A DNA stretch of 64,000 nt from Gammaproteobacteria bacterium (GCA_018816095.1 JAHIWP010000024.1:1-64000), one strand, 5' to 3'. Counted from the first letter of the stretch, positions 36,325 to 46,236 are shown. The notes: generated by a model from the letters alone, not told the origin. Program-made: numbers and translations.

Positions 36325-36723
36325 CTAGCGCTTGCTCAGGGTTTTCTGCCTGAGGATATACAGGCTCACCAGCACCGCACTGGTGAGCATAAAAGCCCTG
36401 GCCCAGAACAGCGGTACCAGGTAACACGACAGGCCAATGCTCAGCCACATCAGGCTGATGGCGTAGACCTTGCCCTTGAGCGGAATGCCCTGGCCTTCAA
36501 GGTAATCAACAATCCAGGGACCCAGCTTGCGGTGGTTGACCAGCCACAGGTAAAAGCGCTTCGAGCTGCGCATAAAGCAGGCCGCCGCCAGCAGCAGAAA
36601 CGGCGTGGTGGGCAGCACTGGGAGAAAGATGCCAATGACCCCCAGTGCCACGCTCAGCCAGCCGATGGCCAGCAACGCGTAGCGGATGGCCGGGTTGCGC
36701 TGCAGCTGAATATCACGCGCCAT
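36325..36723 (-). CDS. DUF454 inner-membrane protein (YbaN family)
   Basis: This is a 132-aa small membrane protein with about four hydrophobic segments, including LLAIGWLSVALGVIGIFLPVLPTTPFLLLAAACF and VYAISLMWLSIGLSCYLVPLFWARAFMLTSAVLVSLYIL. The GIFLPVLPTTPFLLLAA block is the DUF454 hallmark. Its function is unknown. It lies between the YecA-like gene and lapG, all on the minus strand. Confidence 0.9.
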   Translation of the reverse strand: MARDIQLQRNPAIRYALLAIGWLSVALGVIGIFLPVLPTTPFLLLAAACFMRSSKRFYLWLVNHRKLGPWIVDYLEGQGIPLKGKVYAISLMWLSIGLSCYLVPLFWARAFMLTSAVLVSLYILRQKTLSKR

Positions 36724-36732
36724 CGCGCGTGC

Positions 36733-37320
36733 TTAGTGCTGGCGGGGCTTCAGTAGGGCAGGTTTTTCTTCCGGTGCATTGCACAGCAGGAAGAGGGCGG
36801 TCAGTAGCTCGGGGATTTGCTCGACCATGCTGTCAACCAGGTCGCGATCGCTGGCGATTTCTTCGAACTCGGGCTGTTCGTCGAACAGGCCGGAGGCGAC
36901 CATGATCGGCAGTAGCAGTTCACTGACTTCATCTTCAGCGTCGTCAAACCACACGGCTTCACGCAGGAATACCCCTTCCATAAAGCCAATGCACCAGCCG
37001 CGCAGGTCGGAGTCGTCCGGCTCATCGCCGAGGTCCAATTCGCACGGTACGTCTGGCTCATCATCACTGGCCAGCTGGCGGGCGATATGGCTTTGCAGTT
37101 GGATCAGGGTGGCTTCGATCTCTTCGCGCTCGGCATCACTGCGGTAATGCGGCGGCTCGGAGAACAGCGCGTCAATCCATTCGCGCTCAGGCACTTTTTC
37201 CGGGCAAATCGACAGGGCTGTCAGGTAGCCGTGGGCGGCGATGTAGTCCAGGGCCTCATCATGCAGCTCATCAGCATCGAGGAAGGCTTGCAGGCGGGAG
37301 AGTTGCTCGGCGAAGGACAT
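36733..37320 (-). CDS. UPF0149 (YecA/YgfB) family protein
   Basis: This is a 195-aa acidic protein. The N-terminal helical segment DELHDEALDYIAAHGYLTALSICPEKVPEREWIDALF, then LRGWCIGFMEGVFLREAVWFDDAEDEVSELLLPIMVASGLFD, is the UPF0149 core. YgfB-like proteins affect ampicillin resistance in P. aeruginosa; whether this one does cannot be read from sequence. It has no C-terminal zinc motif. It is the first gene of a three-gene minus-strand run. Confidence 0.88.
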   Translation of the reverse strand: MSFAEQLSRLQAFLDADELHDEALDYIAAHGYLTALSICPEKVPEREWIDALFSEPPHYRSDAEREEIEATLIQLQSHIARQLASDDEPDVPCELDLGDEPDDSDLRGWCIGFMEGVFLREAVWFDDAEDEVSELLLPIMVASGLFDEQPEFEEIASDRDLVDSMVEQIPELLTALFLLCNAPEEKPALLKPRQH

Positions 37321-37486
37321 CGGGGGCTACCTTGAAAGAGTAAACGAGGCTGGATTCTAGTCTAGAGCGACCCTAGCGGCCATAGCCGCAGGCCGCGGGC
37401 GGTGAAAATCAGATCAAACTCCGCCACTGCTGCGCGTGCGCATCCGGCACTTGCGTATAATGCGCAGCTCGTTTCGGAGACCCTTC

Positions 37487-39613
37487 ATGCTCGAGCACGC
37501 ACAACGCATCCTTAAAGACGTATTCGGTTACGACAGCTTCCGTGGCCGCCAGGGTGCGATTATCGAGCGCGTGGCCAGTGGCGGCGATGCTTTGGTGCTG
37601 ATGCCTACTGGCGGTGGCAAGTCGCTGTGCTTTCAGGTGCCGGCATTACTGCGTGAGGGGTTGGCGGTGGTGGTGTCGCCACTGATTGCCTTGATGGACG
37701 ATCAGGTCGCGACCCTCGACGAGCTGGGCGTGGCCGCGGTGGCGTTGAATTCAACCTTGAGCAACGATGAGCAGCGCGAGATTGCCGAGCGGATCAAGCG
37801 CGGCGAAATCAAGATGCTCTACCTCGCGCCCGAGCGGCTGGTGCAGCCGCGCATGTTGAGCTTCTTGCAGAACCTTGAGATTGCCCTGTTCGCCATCGAC
37901 GAGGCGCATTGTGTGTCGCAGTGGGGGCATGACTTCCGCCCGGAATACCTGCAACTGGGCCAGTTGGCCGAACTGTTCCCCAATGTGCCGCGTATTGCCC
38001 TGACTGCTACGGCAGATATGCGCACCCGTGAGGAAATCGTCCAACGTTTGCACCTGCAGAATGCCGAGCGTTTTCTGTCGAGCTTCGACCGGCCGAATAT
38101 CTTCTATCGCATAGTGCCCAAGGAGCAGCCGCGCAAGCAGTTGCTGAACTTCCTCGCGGCGCGCAAGGGCGATGCCGGCATCGTCTATTGCCTGTCGCGC
38201 AAGAAGGTCGAGGAGGTCGCCTCTTTCCTGTCTGAGCAGGGCTACCCGGCGTTGCCTTATCACGCTGGCTTGGCCAATGAACTGCGCGCCTATCACCAGA
38301 AGCGCTTTCTCAATGAGGAAGGGCTGATCATGGTGGCGACCATTGCTTTCGGCATGGGTATCGACAAACCCAACGTGCGTTTCGTCGCCCACCTGGATCT
38401 GCCGAAATCCTTGGAAGCCTATTACCAGGAAACCGGTCGCGCTGGCCGCGACGGTTTGCCGGCGGATGCCTGGATGGCTTACGGCCTGCAGGATGTGATT
38501 TTCCTCAAGCAGATGCTCAACAACTCCGAGGGTGACGAGCGGCATAAGCGCGTCGAACAGCACAAGCTCGACGCCATGTTGGCGCTGTGCGAGGAAACCC
38601 GCTGCCGCCGTCAGTCGCTGCTGGCCTACTTCGATGAAGACATGCCGCAACCGTGCGGGCACTGCGACAACTGCATGGACGGCGTACAGACCTGGGATGC
38701 CACCGAGCCGGCGCGTCAGGCGCTGTCGGCGATTTACCGCACCGGCCAACGTTATGGCGTGGGCCACCTGGTCGATGTATTGCTCGGCCGTGACAACGAT
38801 AAAATCCGCACGGTCGGCCATCAGCATCTGGCGGTGTTTGGTATTGGTAAAGCATTTGCCGAAGGCGAGTGGCGTTCGCTGTTCCGCCAGCTGGTGGCGC
38901 GCGGGCTGGCGGATGTCGACCTTGAGGGTTTCGGCGGTCTGCGTCTTTCTGACAGCTGCCGGCCTTTGCTCAAAGGCGAGGTCAGCCTGCAGCTGCGCCG
39001 CGACCTGAAGCCGCAACAAAGCGCCAAGGCGTCCAGCAGTGCCGCCAGCCAATTGGTGCGTGGTGAGGAGCGCGGTCAGTGGGATGCCCTGCGTGCCCTG
39101 CGGCGCAAATTGGCGGAAGAACATGGCGTGCCGCCGTATGTGATCTTCCCGGATGCCACCTTGCTGGAAATGCTGCGCAGCAAGCCCAGCACCCTGGCCG
39201 AGATGGCGCGGGTCAGTGGCGTCGGTGCGCGCAAGCTGGAGCGTTACGGCGAGGCCTTCCTGGCCGTGCTCGGTGCGGGTGATGACGCGCCGCGTGCGGT
39301 GGTCGATCTGCGTCACGAATTGGTCAGCCTGGCGCGTGCCGGTATGACCCCGGCGCAGATCGCCAGCCAGCTCAGTTGCAGCGAAAAGAATGTTTACGGC
39401 CTGTTGGCTGAAGCCATTGGCCGTCAGCAGTTGTCGCTGGAGCAGGCGTTGGATGTGCCCGAGGCCTTGCTTGGCGAGATTCAGGACGCCTTTCTCGACG
39501 GCGAGGGCGAGTTACCGCCGGTAGCCGCCATCAGCGAGCAGTTTGCCGGGCGTGTTGAGCTGGGCATCCTGCACTGCGTGCGCGCGGCCTTGCAGGCAGA
39601 ATTCGAAGCCTAA
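37487..39613 (+). CDS. recQ: ATP-dependent DNA helicase RecQ
   Basis: This 708-aa 3'-5' helicase works in recombination repair. SF2 motifs are [10 protein letters not shown], Walker [17 protein letters not shown] box [16 protein letters not shown], and LTATAD, followed by [16 protein letters not shown]. The zinc site in the RQC region is [31 protein letters not shown]-terminal HRDC domain follows (about residues 520-600). A -10-like TATAAT lies at 37456-37461 and GGAGA precedes the ATG. Start at 37487; the frame is open 17 codons earlier. Confidence 0.96.
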   Translation: MLEHAQRILKDVFGYDSFRGRQGAIIERVASGGDALVLMPTGGGKSLCFQVPALLREGLAVVVSPLIALMDDQVATLDELGVAAVALNSTLSNDEQREIAERIKRGEIKMLYLAPERLVQPRMLSFLQNLEIALFAIDEAHCVSQWGHDFRPEYLQLGQLAELFPNVPRIALTATADMRTREEIVQRLHLQNAERFLSSFDRPNIFYRIVPKEQPRKQLLNFLAARKGDAGIVYCLSRKKVEEVASFLSEQGYPALPYHAGLANELRAYHQKRFLNEEGLIMVATIAFGMGIDKPNVRFVAHLDLPKSLEAYYQETGRAGRDGLPADAWMAYGLQDVIFLKQMLNNSEGDERHKRVEQHKLDAMLALCEETRCRRQSLLAYFDEDMPQPCGHCDNCMDGVQTWDATEPARQALSAIYRTGQRYGVGHLVDVLLGRDNDKIRTVGHQHLAVFGIGKAFAEGEWRSLFRQLVARGLADVDLEGFGGLRLSDSCRPLLKGEVSLQLRRDLKPQQSAKASSSAASQLVRGEERGQWDALRALRRKLAEEHGVPPYVIFPDATLLEMLRSKPSTLAEMARVSGVGARKLERYGEAFLAVLGAGDDAPRAVVDLRHELVSLARAGMTPAQIASQLSCSEKNVYGLLAEAIGRQQLSLEQALDVPEALLGEIQDAFLDGEGELPPVAAISEQFAGRVELGILHCVRAALQAEFEA

Positions 39614-39691
39614 AGTGCGCGCATAATCGCGAGCGCTCTGCGCAGATGACCGATTTTGCCGCTGTATTTGGCGCGCGGGGTGACTGTGTGT

Positions 39692-39707
39692 GCACCGGAT
39701 CCGGTGC
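39692..39707. repeat. Perfect 16-bp palindrome upstream of the DUF2804 gene
   Basis: GCACCGGATCCGGTGC is a perfect dyad, 36 bp before the next start codon. It could be an operator or the remains of a terminator of recQ; no U-run follows. Confidence 0.5.
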
Positions 39708-39742
39708 TAGCATCGCCGGGTCTCCCTTGCATGAATTGCCCC

Positions 39743-40759
39743 ATGGACCGACTGATTCAGGCCAACGGCCAGCCGCACTACGGCATCTTTCCCGCTGCGC
39801 CGGGGCTGATCAATTACCGCGACTTCGACTTTCGCTCGCCCATGGGTCGCAAGCTAGGTGCTTTAGCCAAGTGGCGGCGCTTCCATCAATTCCAGTATTT
39901 CGGCCTGATCAGTGATGAGCTGATTGGCGGCTGCGCCCTGGCCAATCTCAGTCTGCTGGGAGTGGGTTTTGTTTACCTGTTTCACCCGGCCAGCGGGCGG
40001 ATGATCGAACGTCAGTTCAAGCTGCCGCTGGGGTTTGGAACGCACTTCTCTCAGCAACCGAATGACGGCGTGTGTGAGTTGCGCAGCGGACGCAACCGAT
40101 TGCGCCTAGAAAACTGCGCCACGTCGCAAGAAAAACGCCTGCTGGTGGAGCTGGATGACGGCACGCATATCGACGCCTGCTTTTCCGATGCGCCGCCAAC
40201 GTTTCAGCCGTTGTGCATCAATACGCCAGCGGGTGTGAATGGCTGGGTCTATGCGCAGAAGGTCGCCGGGGTCCGCTGCACGGGGCAGGTACGCAGCACG
40301 CTGGGTGATTTTGACCTGGCGCAGATTGGCGCATTTGCTCATCACGATTGGTCAGCCGGTTATATGCGCCCTGAAACCCACTGGAACTGGGCCTGTTTAT
40401 CCGCTCAGGCGGGCGAGCAGCGGGTGGGGCTGAATCTGTCCTGCGGGGTTAATGAAACCAGCTTTACCGAAAATTGTTTTTGGCTCGACGGTGAACTGCA
40501 CAAGGTGGATACGGTGCGTTTTGCCTTTGATCGCGACCAGCCATTGCAGCCTTGGTTGATCCACTCCTATGACGGTCAGGTAGAACTAAGGTTCGAGGGC
40601 CGCGGTTTGCACAAGGAGCGGCTGAACGTGGGGCTGCTGGCGAGTAACTTCAAACAGATTTTCGGTCAGTTCAGCGGCGTATTACGTCCGCCCGGAAAGC
40701 CCGAAGTGCGCATCGATAAGCGTTGGGGGTTTGTCGAGGATCAGTACGTAAAGTGGTGA
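39743..40759 (+). CDS. DUF2804 protein of unknown function
   Basis: This is a 338-aa soluble beta-rich protein with the layout of DUF2804. Recognisable parts are GQPHYGIFPAAPGLINYRDFDFRSPMGRKLGALAKWRRFHQFQYFGLISDELIGGCALANL, the histidine-rich AFAHHDWSAGYMRPETHWNWA, and WGFVEDQYVKW at the end. No signal peptide or membrane segment. An alternative start at 39731 would add four residues. Function is unknown; a role in lipid or carotenoid-like chemistry has been guessed for relatives but is not supported here. Confidence 0.82.
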   Translation: MDRLIQANGQPHYGIFPAAPGLINYRDFDFRSPMGRKLGALAKWRRFHQFQYFGLISDELIGGCALANLSLLGVGFVYLFHPASGRMIERQFKLPLGFGTHFSQQPNDGVCELRSGRNRLRLENCATSQEKRLLVELDDGTHIDACFSDAPPTFQPLCINTPAGVNGWVYAQKVAGVRCTGQVRSTLGDFDLAQIGAFAHHDWSAGYMRPETHWNWACLSAQAGEQRVGLNLSCGVNETSFTENCFWLDGELHKVDTVRFAFDRDQPLQPWLIHSYDGQVELRFEGRGLHKERLNVGLLASNFKQIFGQFSGVLRPPGKPEVRIDKRWGFVEDQYVKW

Positions 40760-40796
40760 AACCCTTTGCAGGCTTGCCTCGTCAAAAGGGTTATGG

Positions 40797-40826
40797 TTAG
40801 CTGGCTAATAATTAGTTTTTTATAGT
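40797..40826 (+). promoter_or_regulatory. Candidate promoter with MarR-type operator
   Basis: TTAGCT and TATAGT at 40797 and 40821 are 18 bp apart. In the spacer lies CTAAT-A-ATTAG, a perfect 11-bp palindrome at 40805-40815. An AT-rich palindrome at this place is typical of MarR autoregulation. Confidence 0.55.
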
Positions 40827-40841
40827 TAAGAGCCGTTAACC

Positions 40842-41276
40842 ATGTCACTTACCGATCAACACCGCTTTGCCATGCAAGTTGCTCAACTCTCCCGCGCCTG
40901 GCGCGCTGAACTGGATCGCCGCTTGGTCGGCCTGGGGCTTTCTCAGGCTCGTTGGTTGGTCCTGCTGCATCTGGGGCGCTTTGCTGAATTGCCGACCCAG
41001 CGTGAATTGGCGCAGAGCGTTGGCGTCGAAGGGCCCACCCTGGCGCGTCTGCTTGACAGCCTGGAAGCCCAAGGCTTGGTCAGCCGCCTGGCCGTGCCTG
41101 AAGACAGGCGGGCGAAGAAAATTGCCCTGATGCCAGAAGCCCGTCCGTTGATTGAAAAGATCGAGGCGATCTCCTCACAACTGCGTGAGGAAGCCTTCGC
41201 CGGCATTGATGAAGAAGAATTACGGCGCTGCCAGAAGGTCTATGCCCAGGTGTTGAGTAACCTGGAAAAGCGCTAA
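40842..41276 (+). CDS. MarR/SlyA-family transcriptional regulator
   Basis: This 144-aa winged-helix regulator has the DNA-binding helices PTQRELAQSVGVEGPTLARLLDSLEAQGLVSRL and the wing PEDRRAKKIALMPEAR, with flanking dimer helices. It overlaps the downstream MFS gene by one base (TAATG), so it is likely the local repressor of that pump. The effector is unknown. Confidence 0.92.
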   Translation: MSLTDQHRFAMQVAQLSRAWRAELDRRLVGLGLSQARWLVLLHLGRFAELPTQRELAQSVGVEGPTLARLLDSLEAQGLVSRLAVPEDRRAKKIALMPEARPLIEKIEAISSQLREEAFAGIDEEELRRCQKVYAQVLSNLEKR

Positions 41277-42679
41277 TGCGTGATGACCTGCAGGCGCTGC
41301 AGCAACGTTTCGGGCCGCGTTACCCGCAGTGGCTGCTGGCGTTGTTGATGGTCGGCAGCATGGCCATGGTGCTGGCCTCCACCAGTATCAACGTCGCCTT
41401 GCCAGCAATCATGGCGGACTTTTCTATAGGCCGGCCGCTGGCGCAGTGGCTGTCCACTGGATTTCTCGCGGCCATGACCGCTGGCCTGTTGTTGGCTGCC
41501 TGGGCCCAGGCGCGCTTTGGCGCACGGCGTACGGCGCAGTTCGGTCTGCTGCTGTTTATCATCAGCTCGTTGTTGGCCCTTGTAGCTCACGCCGCCTGGC
41601 AACTGATTGCCCTGCGCATTGTGCAGGGGCTGTGCGCCGGGATTGTACAGCCGTTGGCCATGGTGCTGATCTTTCGTGTATTTGCCGACGGCGGCCGCGG
41701 TATGGCATTGGGCCTGTATGGCCTGGGGGTCATGCTGGCGCCGTCATTGGGGCCGGGGATTGGCGGTTACTTGGTCGACCATTTCGGCTGGTCGGCGATC
41801 TTCTGGATGCCTTTGCCGCTGTGTCTGCTGGTCATGCTGGCCGGCCAGTGGTTGTTGCCCAGTGTGCGTGAGCGCAGCACGCCGCGCCTGGATATCCAAG
41901 CCTTTGCCTGGTTGAGTGTGGCGATATTCGCCGCGCTGTTTTTCTTTGCTGAAGCGCAGCGTTTTGCCTGGGACGCTCCTCGCGTCTGGTTACCCGGCAC
42001 TCTGGCGCTGCTGGCCGGCCTGGTGTTTATCCAGCGCAGCCGGCGTGCCGCTCAGCCTTTACTGCCGCTGACGTTGTGGCGGCATGCGGGTTTCCGAAGC
42101 GCCAGTTGGGTCGCGCTGACCCTGGGCTTGGGGTTGTATGGCTCGACTTACCTAATCCCGCTGTACCTGCAAACCGTTGAAGGTTTCAGCGCCGGCCGGG
42201 CGGGCATGTTGCTGTTGCCGGCCGGTTTATTAATGGGCATGGCGTCCTTTCTCGGTGGTTGGCTCAGTGATCGACTGTCAGCGGCGCTGCTGCTGAGTGC
42301 TGGCCTGCTGATTTTTGCCCTATCGGCGGCAGGGTTGGCTTGGATCGAGCAGGGCGCGTCATTTCTTGTGCTGTGCTTCTGGGCCAGCGTGGGGCGTGTC
42401 GGCCTGGGGATATTGCTGCCGGCGTTGAGCACTGGCTCGCTGGATATCCTCAGCCCTGCAGAACTGGCTCAGGGCGCAGGGGCCATTACCTTCGTCCGTC
42501 AATTGGGTGGCGCGTTTGGGGTGAATCTGCTGACGTTCTTTCTGGAGTGGCGGCACAGCGCTGAAGGCGGCGATCAATTGGCCGAGATGCTGGCTTTTAA
42601 ACAGAGCTTCTGGCTGGTGGCCGGGGTGTTCGCCGTCACGGTACTGGCGGCCTGGGGCGTCAAGTCGAGCAGGCGCTGA
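41276..42679 (+). CDS. MFS efflux transporter (DHA2/EmrB-like)
   Basis: This 467-aa protein has about 14 hydrophobic segments, as in DHA2 drug exporters. The second segment carries LALRIVQGLCAGIVQPLAMVLIFRVFADGGRGMALGLYGLGVMLAPSLGPGIGGYLVDHFGWSAIFW, with the motif C of antiporters (GPGIGGYL). It is coupled to the MarR gene by one base. No membrane-fusion protein is adjacent, so it is likely an inner-membrane exporter. Confidence 0.92.
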   Translation: MRDDLQALQQRFGPRYPQWLLALLMVGSMAMVLASTSINVALPAIMADFSIGRPLAQWLSTGFLAAMTAGLLLAAWAQARFGARRTAQFGLLLFIISSLLALVAHAAWQLIALRIVQGLCAGIVQPLAMVLIFRVFADGGRGMALGLYGLGVMLAPSLGPGIGGYLVDHFGWSAIFWMPLPLCLLVMLAGQWLLPSVRERSTPRLDIQAFAWLSVAIFAALFFFAEAQRFAWDAPRVWLPGTLALLAGLVFIQRSRRAAQPLLPLTLWRHAGFRSASWVALTLGLGLYGSTYLIPLYLQTVEGFSAGRAGMLLLPAGLLMGMASFLGGWLSDRLSAALLLSAGLLIFALSAAGLAWIEQGASFLVLCFWASVGRVGLGILLPALSTGSLDILSPAELAQGAGAITFVRQLGGAFGVNLLTFFLEWRHSAEGGDQLAEMLAFKQSFWLVAGVFAVTVLAAWGVKSSRR

Positions 42680-42942
42680 GCGCTAGGCATCAGTGTGACG
42701 GAGTTGTCGTTTTCTTGACCGTTAGCCTATGCTTGCGCCTGTGCTGGCTTTTTGCCAAATAACTGTTGGCTTTTCAGCAGTCAGTCCTTCGTTATTGCCG
42801 CCATGCACCAGCCGGGTTAAACACGGAATGTATCTCTCCGCGCAGCATTTGCCGGCTTCTGTACGTTCGTAAGCGCTGGACGCGCACGCCTTCAATGGGA
42901 AGCGGCGAGGGCACAGAGACGGATTCACCAGGAGCGTTTTTT

Positions 42943-44967
42943 ATGGCAAAGGTTCGTCAGTTACTGATTGGTTTGGCCTCCGGCTCAGCCCTCTATTCGG
43001 GACTGGTCCCAGCACTGGGGTTGGGTGAAATTACTCTGCATTCGGCGCTTAGTCAGCCGTTGGATGCTGAAATCGAATTGTTCGATGTGGGCGATCTGAG
43101 TGACGCCGACATGCGCGTGCGCCTGGCACCCGCTGATGTGTTCAGCCGTTCCGGTGTTGAACGCTTGTATTTCTTTAATAGCCTGCGCTTCACCCCACTG
43201 CTGCGAGGCGGTAAAAGTGTGATTCGCGTGGTGTCGACCCAGGTGGTGCGCGAGCCCTACCTGAACTTTATCGTTGAGGTGGCGCGCCCCAGCGGCAAGT
43301 TATACCGCGAGTACACCGTATTACTCGACCCCCCCAGCTCTGCTGCCTATAACCGTTTGCCCGAACCCTCTGCGGTGCCTGCCACACCGCGTTCTGCGGT
43401 TAGCGAGCGCGCCCAGCCGAAGGTTTTGCCGGCTGCGCAACAGGGCAACAGTTACAGCGTGGTCAGTGGCGATAGCTTGTGGAAGATTGCCACGCGCTTG
43501 ACCGCTGATACTGGCCAGGCGCCTCAGGCGCTGATGGACGATATCCAGGCCCTGAATCCTCAGGCCTTTATCGAGGGCGATGTCAGCCGCCTGCGTGCCG
43601 GTGCGAAATTGTTATTGCCCGACCGCATCGCCAGTGCGCCGTCCAGCGCAGCCAAGCCGGCTGTTGCAGAAGGCTTTTTACAAGTTGTTGAGGACGCCGA
43701 GGCTGTCCCCGCCCCCGCCGTCAGCGCTGATTTGCCGGCTGAGGTGCTGATCCAGGAGCAGGAGCGCGTCGAGCAGGAGCTGGCCATCCAAACCGCTGAA
43801 ACCTTGCAATTGCAGCAGAGCCTGGCCCAGCTGAGCCAGCAGGTGCAGCAGTTGCAGGAGCAGATGAGCACCCGTGATCAGCAGATTGCCGATCTTCAGG
43901 CTGAGTTGGCTGCCAGTCGTGCGAGTGCCGCTGCTGCGGTTACACCTGCCGCGGTTGCGGTCAATCCACCGGTGGCGCCTGAGTCAGGCAGCAACTGGCT
44001 GGGAATCATCGCCGGGCTGCTGGTGCTGCTGCTCGCCGCTGTTGCAGGTCTGTTCTGGCGTGCTAGAAAGCCGCTAGATCCCGCGCCTCTGCCTGTTATG
44101 CCTGCGGTCATACCTAACCCCCCCAAGGCGCAGCGTGTTGTCCCGGCCGAACCCGCTGTTGCGGTTTCAACAAGCCCTCGCGACGCTACGCGTGCCGGCC
44201 CGGTATGGCCTGCGGCGGGTGAGGATGCCTTGCAAAGCGCCAATGTCTACATCGCCTATGGCCGCTTAAATGAGGCTGCCAGTACCTTGGAGCGGGCCTG
44301 GGAAGCGCAGCCGCAACGCAGTGATATTGGCTTTCGTCTTCTCGAGGTGCTGGCGTTGTTGGGTGATGCCCAAGGCTTCAATGCGCAGGAGTTACGGCTG
44401 CGTGAATCTGGCTTTAATCCGGCTCGTATCGACGAGTTGAAAGCGCGGCACGCTGAGCTGCTCGATGTACCTTCGCCCAGCCAGATTGATGACATGGTGC
44501 TGCAACTCGATGAAGTTGAAACCGCCCCCGCTGAGCCGGTCGCGAATGACGTTCAGCTCAATCTCGATGAGATGTCCCTGGATGCCGATTGGGACCTGGT
44601 CAGCCCCTTTGCCCCTGCGGCGAAGAATAAGGCGCTGGACAAGCCAGGGCGTGCTGCCGAGCAGCGCAAGGGTTCGGATATTTTTGAGCCCTCAGCGCGG
44701 GATGCGCGTAGCCCGTTTGCCGAGTCGATGTTGGTGGAGGAGAGCCCGCACGACAGTTGGGATGCCGACGAGCTTAACGTGGCCTTTTTGGATGATTTCG
44801 ATGAGCTGGCGGACAGCAACGATAACGTCTCAAAACTGAACACGGCGTTGGCTTATATCGAGCAGGGCAGCTTGGACAGTGCCTGCCAAATCCTCAATGA
44901 AGTTATCAACGAGGGCGATGAGCAGCAGAAGCAGGAAGCTCGCCAGCTATTGGCTAAGATCGCCTGA
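42943..44967 (+). CDS. FimV-family protein with LysM domain
   Basis: This is a 674-aa inner-membrane protein. Residues 1-30 form a signal (MAKVRQLLIGLASGSALYSGLVPALGLGEI). The N-terminal FimV domain has LHSALSQPLDAEIELFDVGDLSD and RLAPADVF. A LysM domain (about residues 165-215) has NSYSVVSGDSLWKIATRL. A coiled coil (about 265-320) precedes a TM (LGIIAGLLVLLLAAVAGLFWRAR). The cytoplasmic end has the FimV_C motif SKLNTALAYIEQGSLDSACQILNEVINEGDEQQKQEARQLLAKIA. At 674 aa it is shorter than P. aeruginosa FimV and is not in the usual asd-truA setting, so it may be a paralogue. Confidence 0.85.
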   Translation: MAKVRQLLIGLASGSALYSGLVPALGLGEITLHSALSQPLDAEIELFDVGDLSDADMRVRLAPADVFSRSGVERLYFFNSLRFTPLLRGGKSVIRVVSTQVVREPYLNFIVEVARPSGKLYREYTVLLDPPSSAAYNRLPEPSAVPATPRSAVSERAQPKVLPAAQQGNSYSVVSGDSLWKIATRLTADTGQAPQALMDDIQALNPQAFIEGDVSRLRAGAKLLLPDRIASAPSSAAKPAVAEGFLQVVEDAEAVPAPAVSADLPAEVLIQEQERVEQELAIQTAETLQLQQSLAQLSQQVQQLQEQMSTRDQQIADLQAELAASRASAAAAVTPAAVAVNPPVAPESGSNWLGIIAGLLVLLLAAVAGLFWRARKPLDPAPLPVMPAVIPNPPKAQRVVPAEPAVAVSTSPRDATRAGPVWPAAGEDALQSANVYIAYGRLNEAASTLERAWEAQPQRSDIGFRLLEVLALLGDAQGFNAQELRLRESGFNPARIDELKARHAELLDVPSPSQIDDMVLQLDEVETAPAEPVANDVQLNLDEMSLDADWDLVSPFAPAAKNKALDKPGRAAEQRKGSDIFEPSARDARSPFAESMLVEESPHDSWDADELNVAFLDDFDELADSNDNVSKLNTALAYIEQGSLDSACQILNEVINEGDEQQKQEARQLLAKIA

Positions 44968-44985
44968 TTCAAGGCGCTGCTGACT

Positions 44986-45019
44986 AACGCCTGCTTGCCC
45001 CTGGTACGCGGGCGTTTTG
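44986..45019 (+). terminator. Intrinsic terminator of the FimV-family gene
   Basis: AACGCCTGC and GCGGGCGTT form a 9-bp stem (one G-U) around a 13-base loop, followed by TTTGTT, 19 bp past the stop. Confidence 0.75.
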
Positions 45020-45080
45020 TTATGTCGAGCTTGAGTAGGCGCGCGCTATCATCCGCGTTTCATCCGTTGTGAGCCTGCCA

Positions 45081-45362
45081 ATGTCTACCCCAAAAGCCGA
45101 AGTAGTGATCACCTATTGCAGTCAGTGCCAGTGGCTATTGCGCGCGGCCTGGTTAGCCCAAGAGTTGCTGTCGAGCTTTACCGATGATTTGTCCCGGGTC
45201 AGCCTCGAACCGGGTACTGGCGGCGTGTTCCGTATTACCTGTGATGGCGTGCAGATATGGGAACGCAAGGCCGATGGCGGCTTTCCCGAGGCCAAGGTGC
45301 TCAAGCAGCGCCTGCGTGACCAGATCGACCCCGCGCGTGATCTGGGGCATAACGACCGTTGA
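45081..45362 (+). CDS. SelT/SelW/SelH-like thioredoxin-fold protein
   Basis: This is a 93-aa single-domain protein of the Rdx family. The redox site is CSQC (in ITYCSQCQWLLRAAWLAQELLSSF), where some relatives use selenocysteine. Conserved ends are GTGGVFRITCDGVQIWERKADGGFPEAKVLKQRLRDQIDP. It presumably works as a small oxidoreductase; the partner is unknown. The in-frame ATG at 45069 would add four residues; 45081 is preferred because homologues start there. Confidence 0.85.
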   Translation: MSTPKAEVVITYCSQCQWLLRAAWLAQELLSSFTDDLSRVSLEPGTGGVFRITCDGVQIWERKADGGFPEAKVLKQRLRDQIDPARDLGHNDR

Positions 45363-45384
45363 GCGCCGCCAGTCTGTCTTGAGA

Positions 45385-46236
45385 TTACTTGGCCATGCGC
45401 GCCGAGAGAAAGATGGCACTGACAATCAGCAGGCCGCCGGCAAGCATGCGCAGGGTGGGTTGTTCGTTGAACAACAGCCAGGCGAAGGTAATTCCATAGA
45501 CCGGCTCAAGGGCGAAAATAACCGCGGTGGTGCGTGCTTTGAGCACCCTCAGGCTGGCCACGAACAAGCTATGCGCCAGGCCGGTACAGAAGATCCCGAG
45601 CATGGCCATCCACAGCCAATCCTGTGTCTGAACGCTGGGTAGGCTTGGCCAGGCCAGCGGCATAAAGAGCAGTAATACCGTCAGGTTCTGGTATAGCGCC
45701 GCCTGCACCGGGTCGATACCGCGCGTGCTGGCGCGATTGAGCAGCGACAGCAGGGCGAACAGCAAACCCGACAGGACTGCCCAGAGCAGTCCTGTGGTGG
45801 CCTGGCTGGCCAGATTGAAGTTTGGCGTAACCAGCACCAAGCCCAGGCAGACCAGCGCCACCATGGTGTATTCGACTCGCTGCGTGCGCTCACGGAACAG
45901 CAGCCCTTCGAGCAGCACGGTGAACGCTGGGAAGCTGGCAAAACCCAGGGTGGCGATGGCCACGCCAGATATCTGCACCGCCTCAAAGAAGCTCCACCAA
46001 TGCCCACCGAGTAACGCACCGCCAAGGGCCAGTTGGCTCAGCTGTTTTAGGCTGAGGCGCACCAGCCGTGCATTGCTGATCAGCTTGGCAAAGAGCAGCA
46101 GCGCCACCACGGCGAAGAACGCACGGCCGGCAGAGATCATCTGTGGGGTGGTATTAGCCAGCTTGCCAAAAATGCCTGAGAGGCCGAATAGCAGGGCGCC
46201 AAGATGGATGGCCCACAGCGCGTTACGTGGGTTCAT
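45385..46236 (-). CDS. EamA/DMT-family transporter
   Basis: This is a 283-aa inner-membrane protein with about ten hydrophobic segments in two EamA repeats (for example ALWAIHLGALLFGLSGIFGKLANTTP and the second half LLWAVLSGLLFALLSLLNRASTRGI). Substrate cannot be predicted; relatives export amino acids or metabolites. Its start overlaps the end of the CsaA-like gene by 4 bp, so the two are probably translated together. Confidence 0.9.
   Translation of the reverse strand: MNPRNALWAIHLGALLFGLSGIFGKLANTTPQMISAGRAFFAVVALLLFAKLISNARLVRLSLKQLSQLALGGALLGGHWWSFFEAVQISGVAIATLGFASFPAFTVLLEGLLFRERTQRVEYTMVALVCLGLVLVTPNFNLASQATTGLLWAVLSGLLFALLSLLNRASTRGIDPVQAALYQNLTVLLLFMPLAWPSLPSVQTQDWLWMAMLGIFCTGLAHSLFVASLRVLKARTTAVIFALEPVYGITFAWLLFNEQPTLRMLAGGLLIVSAIFLSARMAK

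Noticed and set aside
37751..39316. 521-aa open frame on the minus strand opposite recQ
   Set aside because: It is antisense to recQ, which has complete helicase, zinc and HRDC motifs; the frame is open because of GC-rich codon bias and shows no domain.
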